Positions 20,920 to 27,280 of a stretch of DNA of 64,000 nt are shown piece by piece. Under the pieces are notes generated by a model, which did no database searches, was not told the DNA's origin, and worked only from the letters and a program-made list of their open reading frames with translations. A program made the translations under genes and the position numbers. How positions within the stretch are numbered: the first letter of the stretch is position 1; each line of letters begins with the position of its first letter. Origin of the DNA: Betaproteobacteria bacterium HGW-Betaproteobacteria-3 (GTDB taxonomy: Bacteria > Pseudomonadota > Gammaproteobacteria > Burkholderiales > Burkholderiaceae_C); assembly GCA_002842205.1 (NCBI GenBank), contig PHCI01000019.1, forward strand, positions 36,055 to 100,054, read 5' to 3'.

Positions 20920-20980
20920 GGCTAACCCTTCCTTCAAGCGGACGTGCCTACGGCACGCCGCTTAAGTCAAACGTTAGGCC
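20920..20980 (+). other. attC-like site 3
   Basis: 61 bp: GGCTAACCCTTCC ... GTCAAACGTTAGGCC with the hairpin AAGCGGACGTGC/GCACGCCGCTT. Textbook attC layout. Confidence 0.85.
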
Positions 20981-20982
20981 CA

Positions 20983-21897
20983 ATGCCCACGATGAGCGAA
21001 TTCGCCACACTCCTTCAAGCCATAGCTGCTCTGCTATGGCCCATCTTCGCCTTCACGACACTCTTGATCTTTCGAAAGCAAATTGTCGAACTGCTCAAGC
21101 GCCTGAAGCGGGGCAAGCTACTGGGTCAAGAAATCGAACTGAACGAGTCGCTTGAAGCGCTTAACAAGTCTGCAGAGTCGGTCGAGCAGGAAGTCGCTGC
21201 TCTACCCGCGCCTGTGACGTCGCAAACGACAGCTATCGAACAAGCCCCGCAGGAAGAAGACACCGTTCGACTAGTGCTCTCTGAGGCTGCAAAGTCACCA
21301 AAGGCGGCGTTGATTCTCCTAGCCAGTGAACTTGAGAAACTGGCGCTGCAGATCCTAGCCAGCACCGGCCACCTTCAAGGGCGTAGGTTCATGCCGATAC
21401 GTCGCTCTATTGAGGAGCTACAACGAACACTTGGTCTGCCAGCGCACGTGCAGAGTTCGCTGAACCTCTTCTGGAACGCCCGCAACCGCCTCGTGCATGG
21501 CGGAGAGGGAACCGATGAAGACATCCTCCGAGCAGTCGACTCCGGCATAACGATCTTGAAGTCTCTTCAGGCCCTTCCTCGCGAGACCAATATCGTGTAT
21601 GAGCCAAGCGTGCCGGTCTATGTCGATTCAGGCCTCACGGTAGAACTGTTAGGCGCTCGCGGCATCATTCTTGAAACAACTGCGCCAGGCGGAGCGACGA
21701 AATCGCTGCGCATCTTTCCGACGACACGCACACATTTTCAGAAGGGCAAGCAGGTTGCGTGGGAGTGGAACATGCAGCAGGTGTTCCCACAGGCATGGTA
21801 TCGGCACCCCGTGACTCAAATTCCAGAAGAGGCATGGTCAAGCGCCGCGGAGTTCGTTGGTCGCCACTTGGACGAGTTGCACCGCGATGGGGTCTAA
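20983..21897 (+). CDS. Membrane-anchored protein with HEPN/DUF4145-like region (cassette gene)
   Basis: 304 aa. An N-terminal TM helix (LLQAIAALLWPIFAFTTLLIF, within about 10-32) is followed by a charged coiled-coil stretch (LLKRLKRGKLLGQEIELNESL, trimmed). The central part (ILLASELEKLAL ... LNLFWNARNRLVHGG) resembles DUF4145/HEPN-type helical domains, where an RX4-6H-like motif (RNRLVH) can be an RNase site. The rest is unrecognised. Start at 20983 or at the in-frame ATG 20992. The stop codon lies inside the next attC. Confidence 0.65.
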   Translation: MPTMSEFATLLQAIAALLWPIFAFTTLLIFRKQIVELLKRLKRGKLLGQEIELNESLEALNKSAESVEQEVAALPAPVTSQTTAIEQAPQEEDTVRLVLSEAAKSPKAALILLASELEKLALQILASTGHLQGRRFMPIRRSIEELQRTLGLPAHVQSSLNLFWNARNRLVHGGEGTDEDILRAVDSGITILKSLQALPRETNIVYEPSVPVYVDSGLTVELLGARGIILETTAPGGATKSLRIFPTTRTHFQKGKQVAWEWNMQQVFPQAWYRHPVTQIPEEAWSSAAEFVGRHLDELHRDGV

Positions 21898-21963
21898 CCC
21901 TTCCATCGAGTGGGTGCCCAAAAGGCTGCGCCTTTCGGTCACCCCTCATGTCAAACGTTAGGC
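21892..21963 (+). other. attC-like site 4
   Basis: 72 bp from GTCTAAC to GTTAGGC; inner stem GGGTGCCCAAAAGGC / CACCCC-type pairing. The TAA of the preceding gene is part of the left box. Confidence 0.85.
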
Positions 21964-22105
21964 CGCACAACCAACGCCATGGCGCTCCCTCCGGCCTCGA
22001 ACTCCAAGCCAAACGTTCGGAGCGCTTCAGTCTCGATCAGCGAAGCCCGTGAAAGTCCAGAAATAGCCTCCCCTCAAGTCACAACATTCGAGAACGGAGA
22101 ACCCA

Positions 22106-22315
22106 ATGAAGCAGGCGCGTTATCAAGGCAAAGTGATCGAAGCAGCCGAAGGGGTGGACCTCAAGGAACGCCATGGAAGTCAACTTGACTTTCGCTGCGT
22201 CGAATGCGGTACGCCGGCCCGGGTGGAGCGAGCAGGAGGCCACATGCCTGATCGCTTTGAACACTTGGAGCGCAATGACCACTGCTCGCTGGTTCATCGG
22301 AGGCGCGCCACGTGA
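22106..22315 (+). CDS. Small zinc-finger-like protein (cassette gene)
   Basis: 69 aa. FRCVECGTPAR followed by FEHLERNDHCSLVHR gives a C-x2-C ... H/H-C arrangement that could bind zinc. From memory, similar small proteins are frequent in cassette arrays and resemble the N-terminal part of competence CoiA-like proteins. Function unknown. An ACGGAGAA ribosome site precedes the ATG. About 130 bp separate attC site 4 from the start. Confidence 0.5.
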   Translation: MKQARYQGKVIEAAEGVDLKERHGSQLDFRCVECGTPARVERAGGHMPDRFEHLERNDHCSLVHRRRAT

Positions 22316-22386
22316 GCCATTCCGCCGCAGCGGCATCAGGTTGTGAAAGCCGCTGACACTGGCATTTTGTGCCTATTCCCGGTGCG

Positions 22387-22451
22387 GCCTAACCCATCGA
22401 GAGGACAAACACCGGCAAGCCGGTGTTTGCCTCTCATCTCAAACGTTAAAT
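22387..22451 (+). other. attC-like site 5
   Basis: 65 bp from GCCTAAC to GTTAAAT, with a long inner stem CAAACACCGGC/GCCGGTGTTTG and outer GAGAGG/CCTCTC. Confidence 0.85.
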
Positions 22452-22512
22452 TTCACGCAAACTGCTTGAATCCATCATCGCTTAATTATCTCAAAAGTGC
22501 TATATTTGCTGC

Positions 22513-22845
22513 ATGAAGTGGGAGATCAAATATCACGATGAAAAGTTGCAGGCTGATGTGCTGGCGTTACCGCCAGGAATTTTGGCCAGATACTTTCATT
22601 GCGCCGATCGCATGGTTGAGTTCGGCCCAGATTTAGGAATGCCTCACACGCGGGCAATGAGCATGGGGCTCTTCGAGTTGCGTTTGAAATCCCGTGAGGG
22701 TATTGGGCGGGTTTTTTATTGCACATTGGTGGATCGCAAGATCGTCATGCTCCATCAATTTGTGAAGAAAACCGATAAGACACCTCCCAAAGAATTGGCA
22801 CTTGCTCGCAAGCGAATGAAGGAGTGGAAAAATGTTGACACATAA
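22513..22845 (+). CDS. HigB/Gp49-like toxin of a type II TA pair (cassette gene)
   Basis: 110 aa, RelE-superfamily phage Gp49-like toxin: MGLFELRLKSREGIGRVFYC and IVMLHQFVKKTDKTPPKELALA are the family blocks. RelE-fold toxins cleave mRNA, usually on the ribosome. Overlaps the downstream antitoxin gene by 14 bp. Toxin-first order is typical of higBA. An AT-rich stretch with TATATT just before the ATG could be its -10 element. Confidence 0.85.
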   Translation: MKWEIKYHDEKLQADVLALPPGILARYFHCADRMVEFGPDLGMPHTRAMSMGLFELRLKSREGIGRVFYCTLVDRKIVMLHQFVKKTDKTPPKELALARKRMKEWKNVDT

Positions 22846-23179
22846 ACAACTTCGCACCAAGGCACTGGCTAATGCTGAGGTAAAGGCGGAATACGAAAAA
22901 CTGGCCGATGAGTTTTCTCTTTTGGACGAGTTCTTGAAGGCGCGTGCCGCGCAAGGTCTAACCCAGGCGCAGGTGGCAGAAAAGATCGGCACCACGCAGT
23001 CTGCTGTAGCGCGTATGGAGTCGGGTAGCGGCAAGCATTCGCCGTCTCTGGCAACACTGACCAAGTATGCGGATGCTTTGGGGTGCAAGCTGGAGGTTCG
23101 GTTGGTTCGTAGGCCCAGGCCAGCGAGAAATTTAACTGGTCGTCCAAGCCCGACAACGCCCAAACGCGTTGCGGCTTGA
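22832..23179 (+). CDS. HigA-like XRE antitoxin (cassette gene)
   Basis: 115 aa with a central helix-turn-helix (GLTQAQVAEKIGTTQSAVARM) typical of XRE antitoxins that bind and neutralise Gp49-like toxins and repress their own operon. The C-terminal tail is proline/arginine-rich. It overlaps the toxin gene, implying coupled translation. Confidence 0.85.
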   Translation: MLTHKQLRTKALANAEVKAEYEKLADEFSLLDEFLKARAAQGLTQAQVAEKIGTTQSAVARMESGSGKHSPSLATLTKYADALGCKLEVRLVRRPRPARNLTGRPSPTTPKRVAA

Positions 23180-23211
23180 CGATGAGGCGTAGGAAATCTA
23201 ACCCTTCCTAT

Positions 23212-23299
23212 ATGGACTCCCCCACAAGGGCAAGAAACTGACTGATGTATTGGCTGTTGGGGAATCGCCTGCAGTCGTATATCCGGCATCTGAGGTGGA
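23212..23299. repeat. 88-bp duplicated segment, copy A
   Basis: Matches 26662-26749 with about six mismatches. Directly preceded by an attC-type left box (ATCTAACCCTTCC, 23196 on) that has no clear right partner. Non-coding in both places. Confidence 0.75.
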
Positions 23300-23393
23300 C
23301 TCTGTCGTGGTCCGTGCCAGCATGGAATCTGCGGGACCGGCGCTGGTTGTGGCAAGCTACAGTTTGTTCTGCGTAATCGCGTCGGAGATCACT

Positions 23394-23621
23394 ATGACCA
23401 CCAGTCTCGAAGTCCTGGAAGCCGAAGCCCTGAAGCTTGCCCCGGCGGATCGTTCGCACCTCCTTGAGCGCCTCATCGCCAGCCTCGACGCCGATCCCGA
23501 GGTCGAGGAAGCTTGGGAAATGGAAGCGGATCGGAGGGAGGCCTCATTGAAATCGGGCTCCGCGACCGAGGTCTCCGGCCAGGAAGCCATGAGTCGCCTT
23601 CGGTCAAGGCTTGCTCGGTGA
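23394..23621 (+). CDS. Addiction-module antitoxin (TIGR02574/RelB-like)
   Basis: 75 aa: LEAEALKLAPADRSHLLERL followed by IASLDADPEVEEAWEMEA and RRE. This is the pattern of the 'putative addiction module component' antitoxin family. Start at the ATG behind CGGAGATCACT rather than the longer in-frame reading. Its TGA overlaps the toxin's GTG start (GTGA). Confidence 0.8.
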   Translation: MTTSLEVLEAEALKLAPADRSHLLERLIASLDADPEVEEAWEMEADRREASLKSGSATEVSGQEAMSRLRSRLAR

Positions 23622-23911
23622 CGTATTCGCTTCACCCCGGTGCCGAGCAAGACATTGCTGACGCCCTGGATTTCTACACGGAGCAGGCTGGCTTACCGGT
23701 GGCGCAGCGGTTCCTCGACGAGTTCGAACGCGTTGCCAGGCTTTTGGTCACGCATCCTGGTTTCGGCACACCAACCACAAAGGGTCGCCGGGTATTTCCG
23801 CTGCGTGTCTTTCCGTACTCCGTCGTATATCGGAGTCTTGAGACGGGCATTCGAATCATCGTCGTTCGCCACCAGCACAGAAAGCCAGGCTACGGCGGTG
23901 CAAGGCTGTAG
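23618..23911 (+). CDS. ParE/RelE-family toxin (cassette gene)
   Basis: 97 aa, GTG start overlapping the antitoxin stop. HPGAEQDIADALDFYTEQAG at the N-terminus, FLDEFERVARLLVTHPGFGTP and RRVFPLRVFPYSVVYR are standard ParE/RelE-fold blocks; the C-terminus ends with a VVRHQHRKPGYW-like motif (HQHRKPGYGG). Antitoxin-first order. Ends 27 bp before attC site 6. Confidence 0.85.
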   Translation: MTYSLHPGAEQDIADALDFYTEQAGLPVAQRFLDEFERVARLLVTHPGFGTPTTKGRRVFPLRVFPYSVVYRSLETGIRIIVVRHQHRKPGYGGARL

Positions 23912-23938
23912 CGGCGTGGTGCGCTTTCGCGACGAGAC

Positions 23939-23999
23939 GCCCAACCCTTCCATCGAGCGGACGTGCCTACGTGCACGCCGCTCATGTCAAACGTTCGGC
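23939..23999 (+). other. attC-like site 6
   Basis: 61 bp: GCCCAACCCTTCC ... GTCAAACGTTCGGCC with inner arms GAGCGGACGTGC/GCACGCCGCTC. Nearly the same as site 3. Confidence 0.85.
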
Positions 24000-24016
24000 C
24001 TCACAGAAGACGCCCG

Positions 24017-24045
24017 TTGACCACTATGCGCTTTAGGCGTATAAT
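24017..24045 (+). promoter_or_regulatory. Strong sigma-70 promoter of the second RelE/HigA pair
   Basis: TTGACC, 17-bp spacer, TATAAT. The expected transcription start falls at or next to the toxin's ATG (24052), so the mRNA may be leaderless. An imperfect palindrome (TATGCGC-TTTA-GGCGTATA) lies in the spacer and is a plausible antitoxin operator. Confidence 0.75.
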
Positions 24046-24051
24046 CGTCAA

Positions 24052-24315
24052 ATGCTCACCGCCGTCGAAAGCCCCATCTTCCAGAAGCTGTGGCCGCGGT
24101 ACTGGGACGAGGATGAGCGTGCCGAGTTCGCGTCCTTCATTGCACTGAACCCAGAAGCCGGCTCCGTAATTCGTGGCTCTGGTGGCGTCAGGATCATCTA
24201 CCTTGCTCGAAACGAAGCTGGCGAGGTCTATCTGCTCACTCTATATGCCAAGTCCGAATCAGAGAACATCTCCCTCAGCACACTCAAGGAGATTCGTCGT
24301 GCCCTCGAAATCTAG
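24052..24315 (+). CDS. RelE/HigB-2-like toxin (cassette gene)
   Basis: 87 aa: FIALNPEAGSVIRGSGGVRI and YLLTLYAKSESENISLSTLK match the HigB-2/RelE-like family whose members pair with a downstream XRE antitoxin. Somewhat short for the family. Overlaps the antitoxin's GTG start by 17 bp. No leader of its own. Confidence 0.8.
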   Translation: MLTAVESPIFQKLWPRYWDEDERAEFASFIALNPEAGSVIRGSGGVRIIYLARNEAGEVYLLTLYAKSESENISLSTLKEIRRALEI

Positions 24316-24613
24316 GAAGCTCAATCCCTCCGAGATCGCTGCGTTCGAAGCGAAGCGAGACCTCGGTGCGGAAATCCTGCAGTCCATCAAAGACATGAAG
24401 GCGGGCAAAGGCAAAGTTGTGGTCTCCTCGGCCACAGAGGCACGAGAAGCCACAGGTCTGTCTCAGTCTCAGTTCGCCAACCTGCTGGGCGTCTCCGTTC
24501 GCACGCTCCAAGGCTGGGAGCAAGGACGAAAGCAACCAAGTGGTGCGGCACGCACGCTCCTTGCAATAGCTCGCACCAATCCAAAGGCGGTTCTGGCGGT
24601 CTCGGCACAGTGA
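24299..24613 (+). CDS. HigA-2-like XRE antitoxin (cassette gene)
   Basis: 104 aa, GTG start. The HTH (GLSQSQFANLLGVSVRTLQG) and following WEQGRKQPSGAARTLL are characteristic of antitoxins partnered with HigB-2/RelE toxins. The N-terminal region is the charged toxin-binding part. The attC-like left box GCCGAAC begins right after the stop. Confidence 0.85.
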   Translation: MPSKSRKLNPSEIAAFEAKRDLGAEILQSIKDMKAGKGKVVVSSATEAREATGLSQSQFANLLGVSVRTLQGWEQGRKQPSGAARTLLAIARTNPKAVLAVSAQ

Positions 24614-24614
24614 G

Positions 24615-24922
24615 GCCGAACCCCTCGCTCAAGCGGAGCGGCAATGCGTTCATCGCACCAGGCCAGGTGGGCGTCGAGCTCGGCCCATTGCGCCTGGGCG
24701 CGATGCAGCGCCATGCGGGCGATGCCGCCGAGTTCGTTGCTGCCGTCTTCCAGCACATCAGGCAGGGCCAGGCGCAGGACTTCTCCTTCCAACATGGGTT
24801 TCAGATTGACTTCCAAAACCAATCTTGGCACTTCGATGCCGTCGCCCGGGAGTGGGAAGTCCCTTCGTATTCCAATCGAGCGGACGTGCCTACTTGCACG
24901 TCGCTCATGTCAACCGTTAAAC
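24615..24922 (+). other. Split attC site interrupted by transposase-like DNA
   Basis: A left half (GCCGAACCCCTCGCTCAAGCGGA, 24615 on, trimmed) and a right half (AATCGAGCGGACGTGC ... TGTCAACCGTTAAAC, to 24922) flank about 230 bp of unrelated sequence. Either two damaged sites or one site opened by an insertion. Confidence 0.55.
24643..24831 (-). pseudogene. Transposase fragment (IS110-like)
   Basis: The minus-strand reading LPDVLEDGSNELGGIARMAL ... AQWAELDAHLAWCDERIA resembles the middle of IS110-family transposases. There is no start, catalytic DEDD region or end, so it is a relic. Family call is from memory of the motif and is tentative. Confidence 0.4.
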
Positions 24923-24969
24923 CGTAGAAGAAATATTCAACGCGCTGGTTGCAATTGGTTAGCGTCAGA

Positions 24970-25066
24970 CCTCGCGGCCGGGCCGGAACCGGCCGGGCGT
25001 TCTACTGCTTCATGGCAAGCAGGCGCGTTACCATATTGCACGCATTCATCAAGAAGACCCATCGCT
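24970..25066 (+). pseudogene. Truncated Gp49/HigB-like toxin relic
   Basis: Reading RAFYCFMASRRVTILHAFIKKTHR corresponds to the C-terminal half of a Gp49-like toxin (compare GRVFYCTLVDRKIVMLHQFVK in the intact gene at 22513). It is joined abruptly to a copy of another gene's segment (25060-25141). Shows that more toxin-antitoxin cassettes were once here. Confidence 0.55.
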
Positions 25067-25141
25067 GCGCTGGTGCCGGTGGTGCTCACGGCCTTCCTCT
25101 CCATCCCGTTCAATCTGGGCGGCCACCCCGGTGAACCGCGG
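25060..25141 (+). repeat. 82-bp copy of part of the small gene at 27018
   Basis: Identical to 27065-27146 except for three bases. It encodes the central VPVVLTAFLSIPFNLGGHPG part of that small protein but lacks its start here. Confidence 0.8.
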
Positions 25142-25305
25142 CGGGGCTGAAACTCGACAACGACCCCGCACGCATGTCGCAACGCGGGTTTGCGGCCGAG
25201 GCCCAGTCCTTTGTGGGATCATGCGGAGGGTGCTATTCCGTCGGACAAACTGGGGTCGGAGAATATCCGGCGATCGTTATTCCTTCAGCGTCACAAGCGA
25301 GCATC

Positions 25306-25848
25306 ATGAGTTCTCCCCTCTCAGAAGACGCACCGATTGCGGTCGTGCGGTACTCTGCTACCTGGCCGGGACTGTTCGCCGCGGAAGCGCTGGTGCTTCG
25401 AGCCGCGCTCGAACCCTGGCTCGTTGCCGAAGTCGAGCATATTGGCAGCACAGCAGTTGTCGGTCTGGCAGCCAAACCAGTCGTCGACATCATGGCGCCA
25501 GTCCGAGACTTGGAGTCGTCAAGGCGGGCGATCCCGGCAGCCCAATCGGTGGGCTACTGCTACTACCCGTACAAGCCCGACCAGATGCACTGGTTTTGCA
25601 AGCCCTCGCCTGCAGCGCGTACTCATCACCTGCATCTCATTCCTTGGCGCAGTCAGCTCTGGCAAGAGCGTCTTGATTTTCGGGATGCCCTGCGCAAGTG
25701 CTCCTCCTTGGCGCAGCAATACGCGAGCCTGAAGTTGGAACTTGCTGCCCGCTATCCCCTTGACCGAGAGGCGTATACGGAGGCCAAGGCTCCGTTCATT
25801 GCTTCAGTGCTCAGCGCATGGCGCGCGACGCTGCCAAATGCGGACTAA
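25306..25848 (+). CDS. GrpB-family protein (UPF0157)
   Basis: 180 aa from the ATG at 25306. GrpB blocks are visible: VEHIGSTAVVGLAAKPVVDI, then HHLHLIPW and the C-terminal YTEAKAPFIASVL. GrpB proteins share the nucleotidyltransferase fold; many are fused to other enzymes and their substrate is unknown. A longer in-frame reading back to 25174 has no ribosome site. It lies in the decayed tail of the cassette region and is probably also acquired. Confidence 0.8.
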   Translation: MSSPLSEDAPIAVVRYSATWPGLFAAEALVLRAALEPWLVAEVEHIGSTAVVGLAAKPVVDIMAPVRDLESSRRAIPAAQSVGYCYYPYKPDQMHWFCKPSPAARTHHLHLIPWRSQLWQERLDFRDALRKCSSLAQQYASLKLELAARYPLDREAYTEAKAPFIASVLSAWRATLPNAD

Positions 25849-26108
25849 CTCCTGACCGGGACTTCCCATGTAGTCAAAAGGCGCTGGCGATAGGCATTCC
25901 TTGGGTGGTCACGGCGGCCCTCTGCCAGTCGTGCTTTTTGTGCAATGCGTAAATCTAGCATCCGGCGCACGGCGTGACAGAATTTGAAAAACTCGCGCGC
26001 CCAGAGAAGTGGCACCCAGTTGCCGTTAACCGCAAGCCTCACGGTGCGCGGCTCGCTTGGGACGGGGAAGCCCCTTTCATTCGTTAAATAGATGTAGTTC
26101 CTTGCAGC
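25849..26108. other. Gap with no recognisable gene
   Basis: A 65-codon minus-strand frame (MRLAVNGNWVPLLWAREFF...) covers most of it but matches nothing I recognise and has no ribosome site. Probably relic DNA. Confidence 0.4.
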
Positions 26109-26148
26109 TTGACTTGCGGCGAATCATACATACAATGTATGTATGATT
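26109..26148 (+). promoter_or_regulatory. brnTA promoter with 27-bp perfect palindromic operator
   Basis: TTGACT, 16-bp spacer, TACAAT (26131-26136). Bases 26122-26148 form a perfect palindrome (arm AATCATACATACA, centre base A) that covers the -10 box and the brnT start codon. This is where the BrnA antitoxin or the BrnTA complex would be expected to bind. Confidence 0.75.
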
Positions 26149-26430
26149 AAGTTCGAATGGGATGAGCCCAAAGCCATTGCGAATCTCAAAAAGCATCAGG
26201 TGTCTTTTGAAGAAGCGAAGTCGATTTTCTTCGATGAATTTGGTGTTCAGTTCGTCGACGAAGAACATTCATCCGATGAGGAGCGCTTCCTGATGCTTGG
26301 CATGAGCTCAGGTGCAAAGCTCCTCATCGTCTGTCATTGTGAGCGGGAACATGGTGCAGTGATTCGCATCATCTCAGCGCGCAAGGCGACCAAGCGCGAA
26401 AGCGCGTTTTATCGAGGTGGACAACCATGA
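26143..26430 (+). CDS. brnT: BrnT-type toxin
   Basis: 95 aa. KFEWDEPKAIANLKKHQVSF, then FGVQFVDEEHSSDEERFLMLG and IRIISARKATKRESAFY are the BrnT family blocks. BrnT is a RelE-fold ribonuclease. The start codon is inside the palindromic operator; the gene overlaps brnA by four bases (ATGA). Confidence 0.92.
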   Translation: MIKFEWDEPKAIANLKKHQVSFEEAKSIFFDEFGVQFVDEEHSSDEERFLMLGMSSGAKLLIVCHCEREHGAVIRIISARKATKRESAFYRGGQP

Positions 26431-26651
26431 AAGCAGAATACGATCTTTCCAAACTGAAGTCTCGCAAGAACCCATATGCATCCAAGCTAAAGAAGCCTGT
26501 GACCATGCGTCTTTCTGAGGATGTTGTGGACTATTTCAAGGGAATGGCCGATGAATCCGGCGTCCCCTATCAGAGTCTGATTAACTTGTACCTGCGCGAC
26601 TGCCTTGCCAACAGTCGGAAAGTGCAAATCAACTGGCCACATGCTGCTTAA
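26427..26651 (+). CDS. brnA: BrnA-type antitoxin
   Basis: 74 aa. KKPVTMRLSEDVVDYFKGMA and GVPYQSLINLYLRDC form the ribbon-helix-helix-like fold of BrnA (CopG-type), which neutralises BrnT and represses the operon. Downstream, the stop overlaps an attC-type left box (GCTTAAC). Confidence 0.92.
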   Translation: MKAEYDLSKLKSRKNPYASKLKKPVTMRLSEDVVDYFKGMADESGVPYQSLINLYLRDCLANSRKVQINWPHAA

Positions 26652-26661
26652 CAAGTTGTAC

Positions 26662-26749
26662 ATGGACTCCCCCTCAAGCGCAACAAACTGACTGATAGAT
26701 TGGCTGTTGGGGAATCGCCTGCAGTCGTATCTCCGGCATCTGAGGTGGG
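26662..26749. repeat. 88-bp duplicated segment, copy B
   Basis: Copy of 23212-23299 with about six mismatches, again directly behind a toxin-antitoxin pair and an attC-type left box. The rest of the gap to 27017 holds only a possible antitoxin relic and a diverged interspersed repeat. Confidence 0.75.
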
Positions 26750-26797
26750 ATCGTGCTTTCCCGTGCCGACATGGACGCCGCCTGAAGGCGGTACAAG

Positions 26798-26854
26798 ATG
26801 GCTGAACTGAAGTACGGACCCGTGGCTCACGACCATCAGGCGCGCCGCCTGTAA
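26798..26854 (+). pseudogene. Possible N-terminal relic of an XRE antitoxin
   Basis: An 18-codon frame MAELKYGPVAHDHQARRL. The first dozen residues look like the start of antitoxins beginning 'M-x-x-L-x-x-GPV-x-H-x-H-x-A-F'; it stops soon after. Tentative. Confidence 0.3.
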
Positions 26855-26869
26855 CGGGTGCGCATTCAA

Positions 26870-26936
26870 TTTACAAGATAAATTGGCAGATAGCCCCCGT
26901 AAAAAGTTCATTGTTTGCTACTGATGGCATAGCAAC
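26870..26936 (+). repeat. Interspersed repeat copy R8 (diverged)
   Basis: Reads TAGCCCCCGTAAAAAG, then TTTGCTACTGATGGCATAGC. The AAATGG part of the core is changed but the flanks hold. Confidence 0.65.
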
Positions 26937-27017
26937 CACCAAGACCAACACCTCAGCCCCGCTTCAGATGGCAGGCTCATGATTCATGGCATCGCCCCCG
27001 ACTTTCAAGGAGCCACC

Positions 27018-27182
27018 ATGAACCCCGTCCTTTTTGCCTTCGCCCGCCAATACGCCGCCGTGGTCATCGCCGCGCTGGTGCCGGTGGTGCTCACGGCCTT
27101 CCTCTCCATACCGTTCAATCTGGGCGGCCACCCCGGCGAACCGCGGCCTGCGCAGTCGGTGGTGGGGCGGCATATGACGTGA
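27018..27182 (+). CDS. Small membrane protein of unknown function
   Basis: 54 aa with one TM helix (QYAAVVIAALVPVVLTAFLS) and a hydrophilic tail ending RHMT. A strong AAGGAGCCACC ribosome site precedes the ATG, which supports real translation. A partial copy is at 25060-25141. Not part of a recognised family as far as I can tell. Confidence 0.55.
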   Translation: MNPVLFAFARQYAAVVIAALVPVVLTAFLSIPFNLGGHPGEPRPAQSVVGRHMT

Positions 27183-27194
27183 GCGTGTGGCGTC

Positions 27195-27243
27195 GGCTGA
27201 CTGCGCATCGACAGCCAGGCTTGATGCAAAAAACCTGTTAGGC
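27195..27243 (+). other. Possible last attC-like site
   Basis: GGCTGAC ... GTTAGGC with inner pairing GCATC/GATGC and AGCC/GGCT. The left box departs from consensus. May mark the right border of the former cassette region. Confidence 0.35.
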
Positions 27244-27280
27244 CCGGACCGCCGCAGGTGCGGCTTCGTGATCGCCCCCG

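Larger units (their letters stand above)
19132..24922. mobile_element. Integron gene-cassette array without integrase (CALIN-like)
   Basis: A run of short plus-strand genes separated by imperfect palindromes of 61-87 bp that start with an RYYYAAC-type box and end with GTTRRRY-type boxes (GTTAGCC, GTTAGGC, GTTAAAT, GTTCGGC). That is the layout of attC recombination sites. Six well-formed sites and one split site are listed separately; a lone core GTTGGCC at 19132 marks the left end. Base composition is visibly more AT-rich than the flanks. No tyrosine recombinase of the IntI type is present in the window. Cassette contents: Sel1 protein, unknowns, HTH/GIY-YIG fusion, three toxin-antitoxin pairs. 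Relics continue to about 27.24 kb. Confidence 0.8.

Noticed and set aside
18857..27280. Integron integrase or intact insertion sequence in the cassette region
   Set aside because: No tyrosine-recombinase signature, DDE/DEDD transposase of useful length, or IS-type terminal repeats were found; only a transposase fragment near 24.7 kb.
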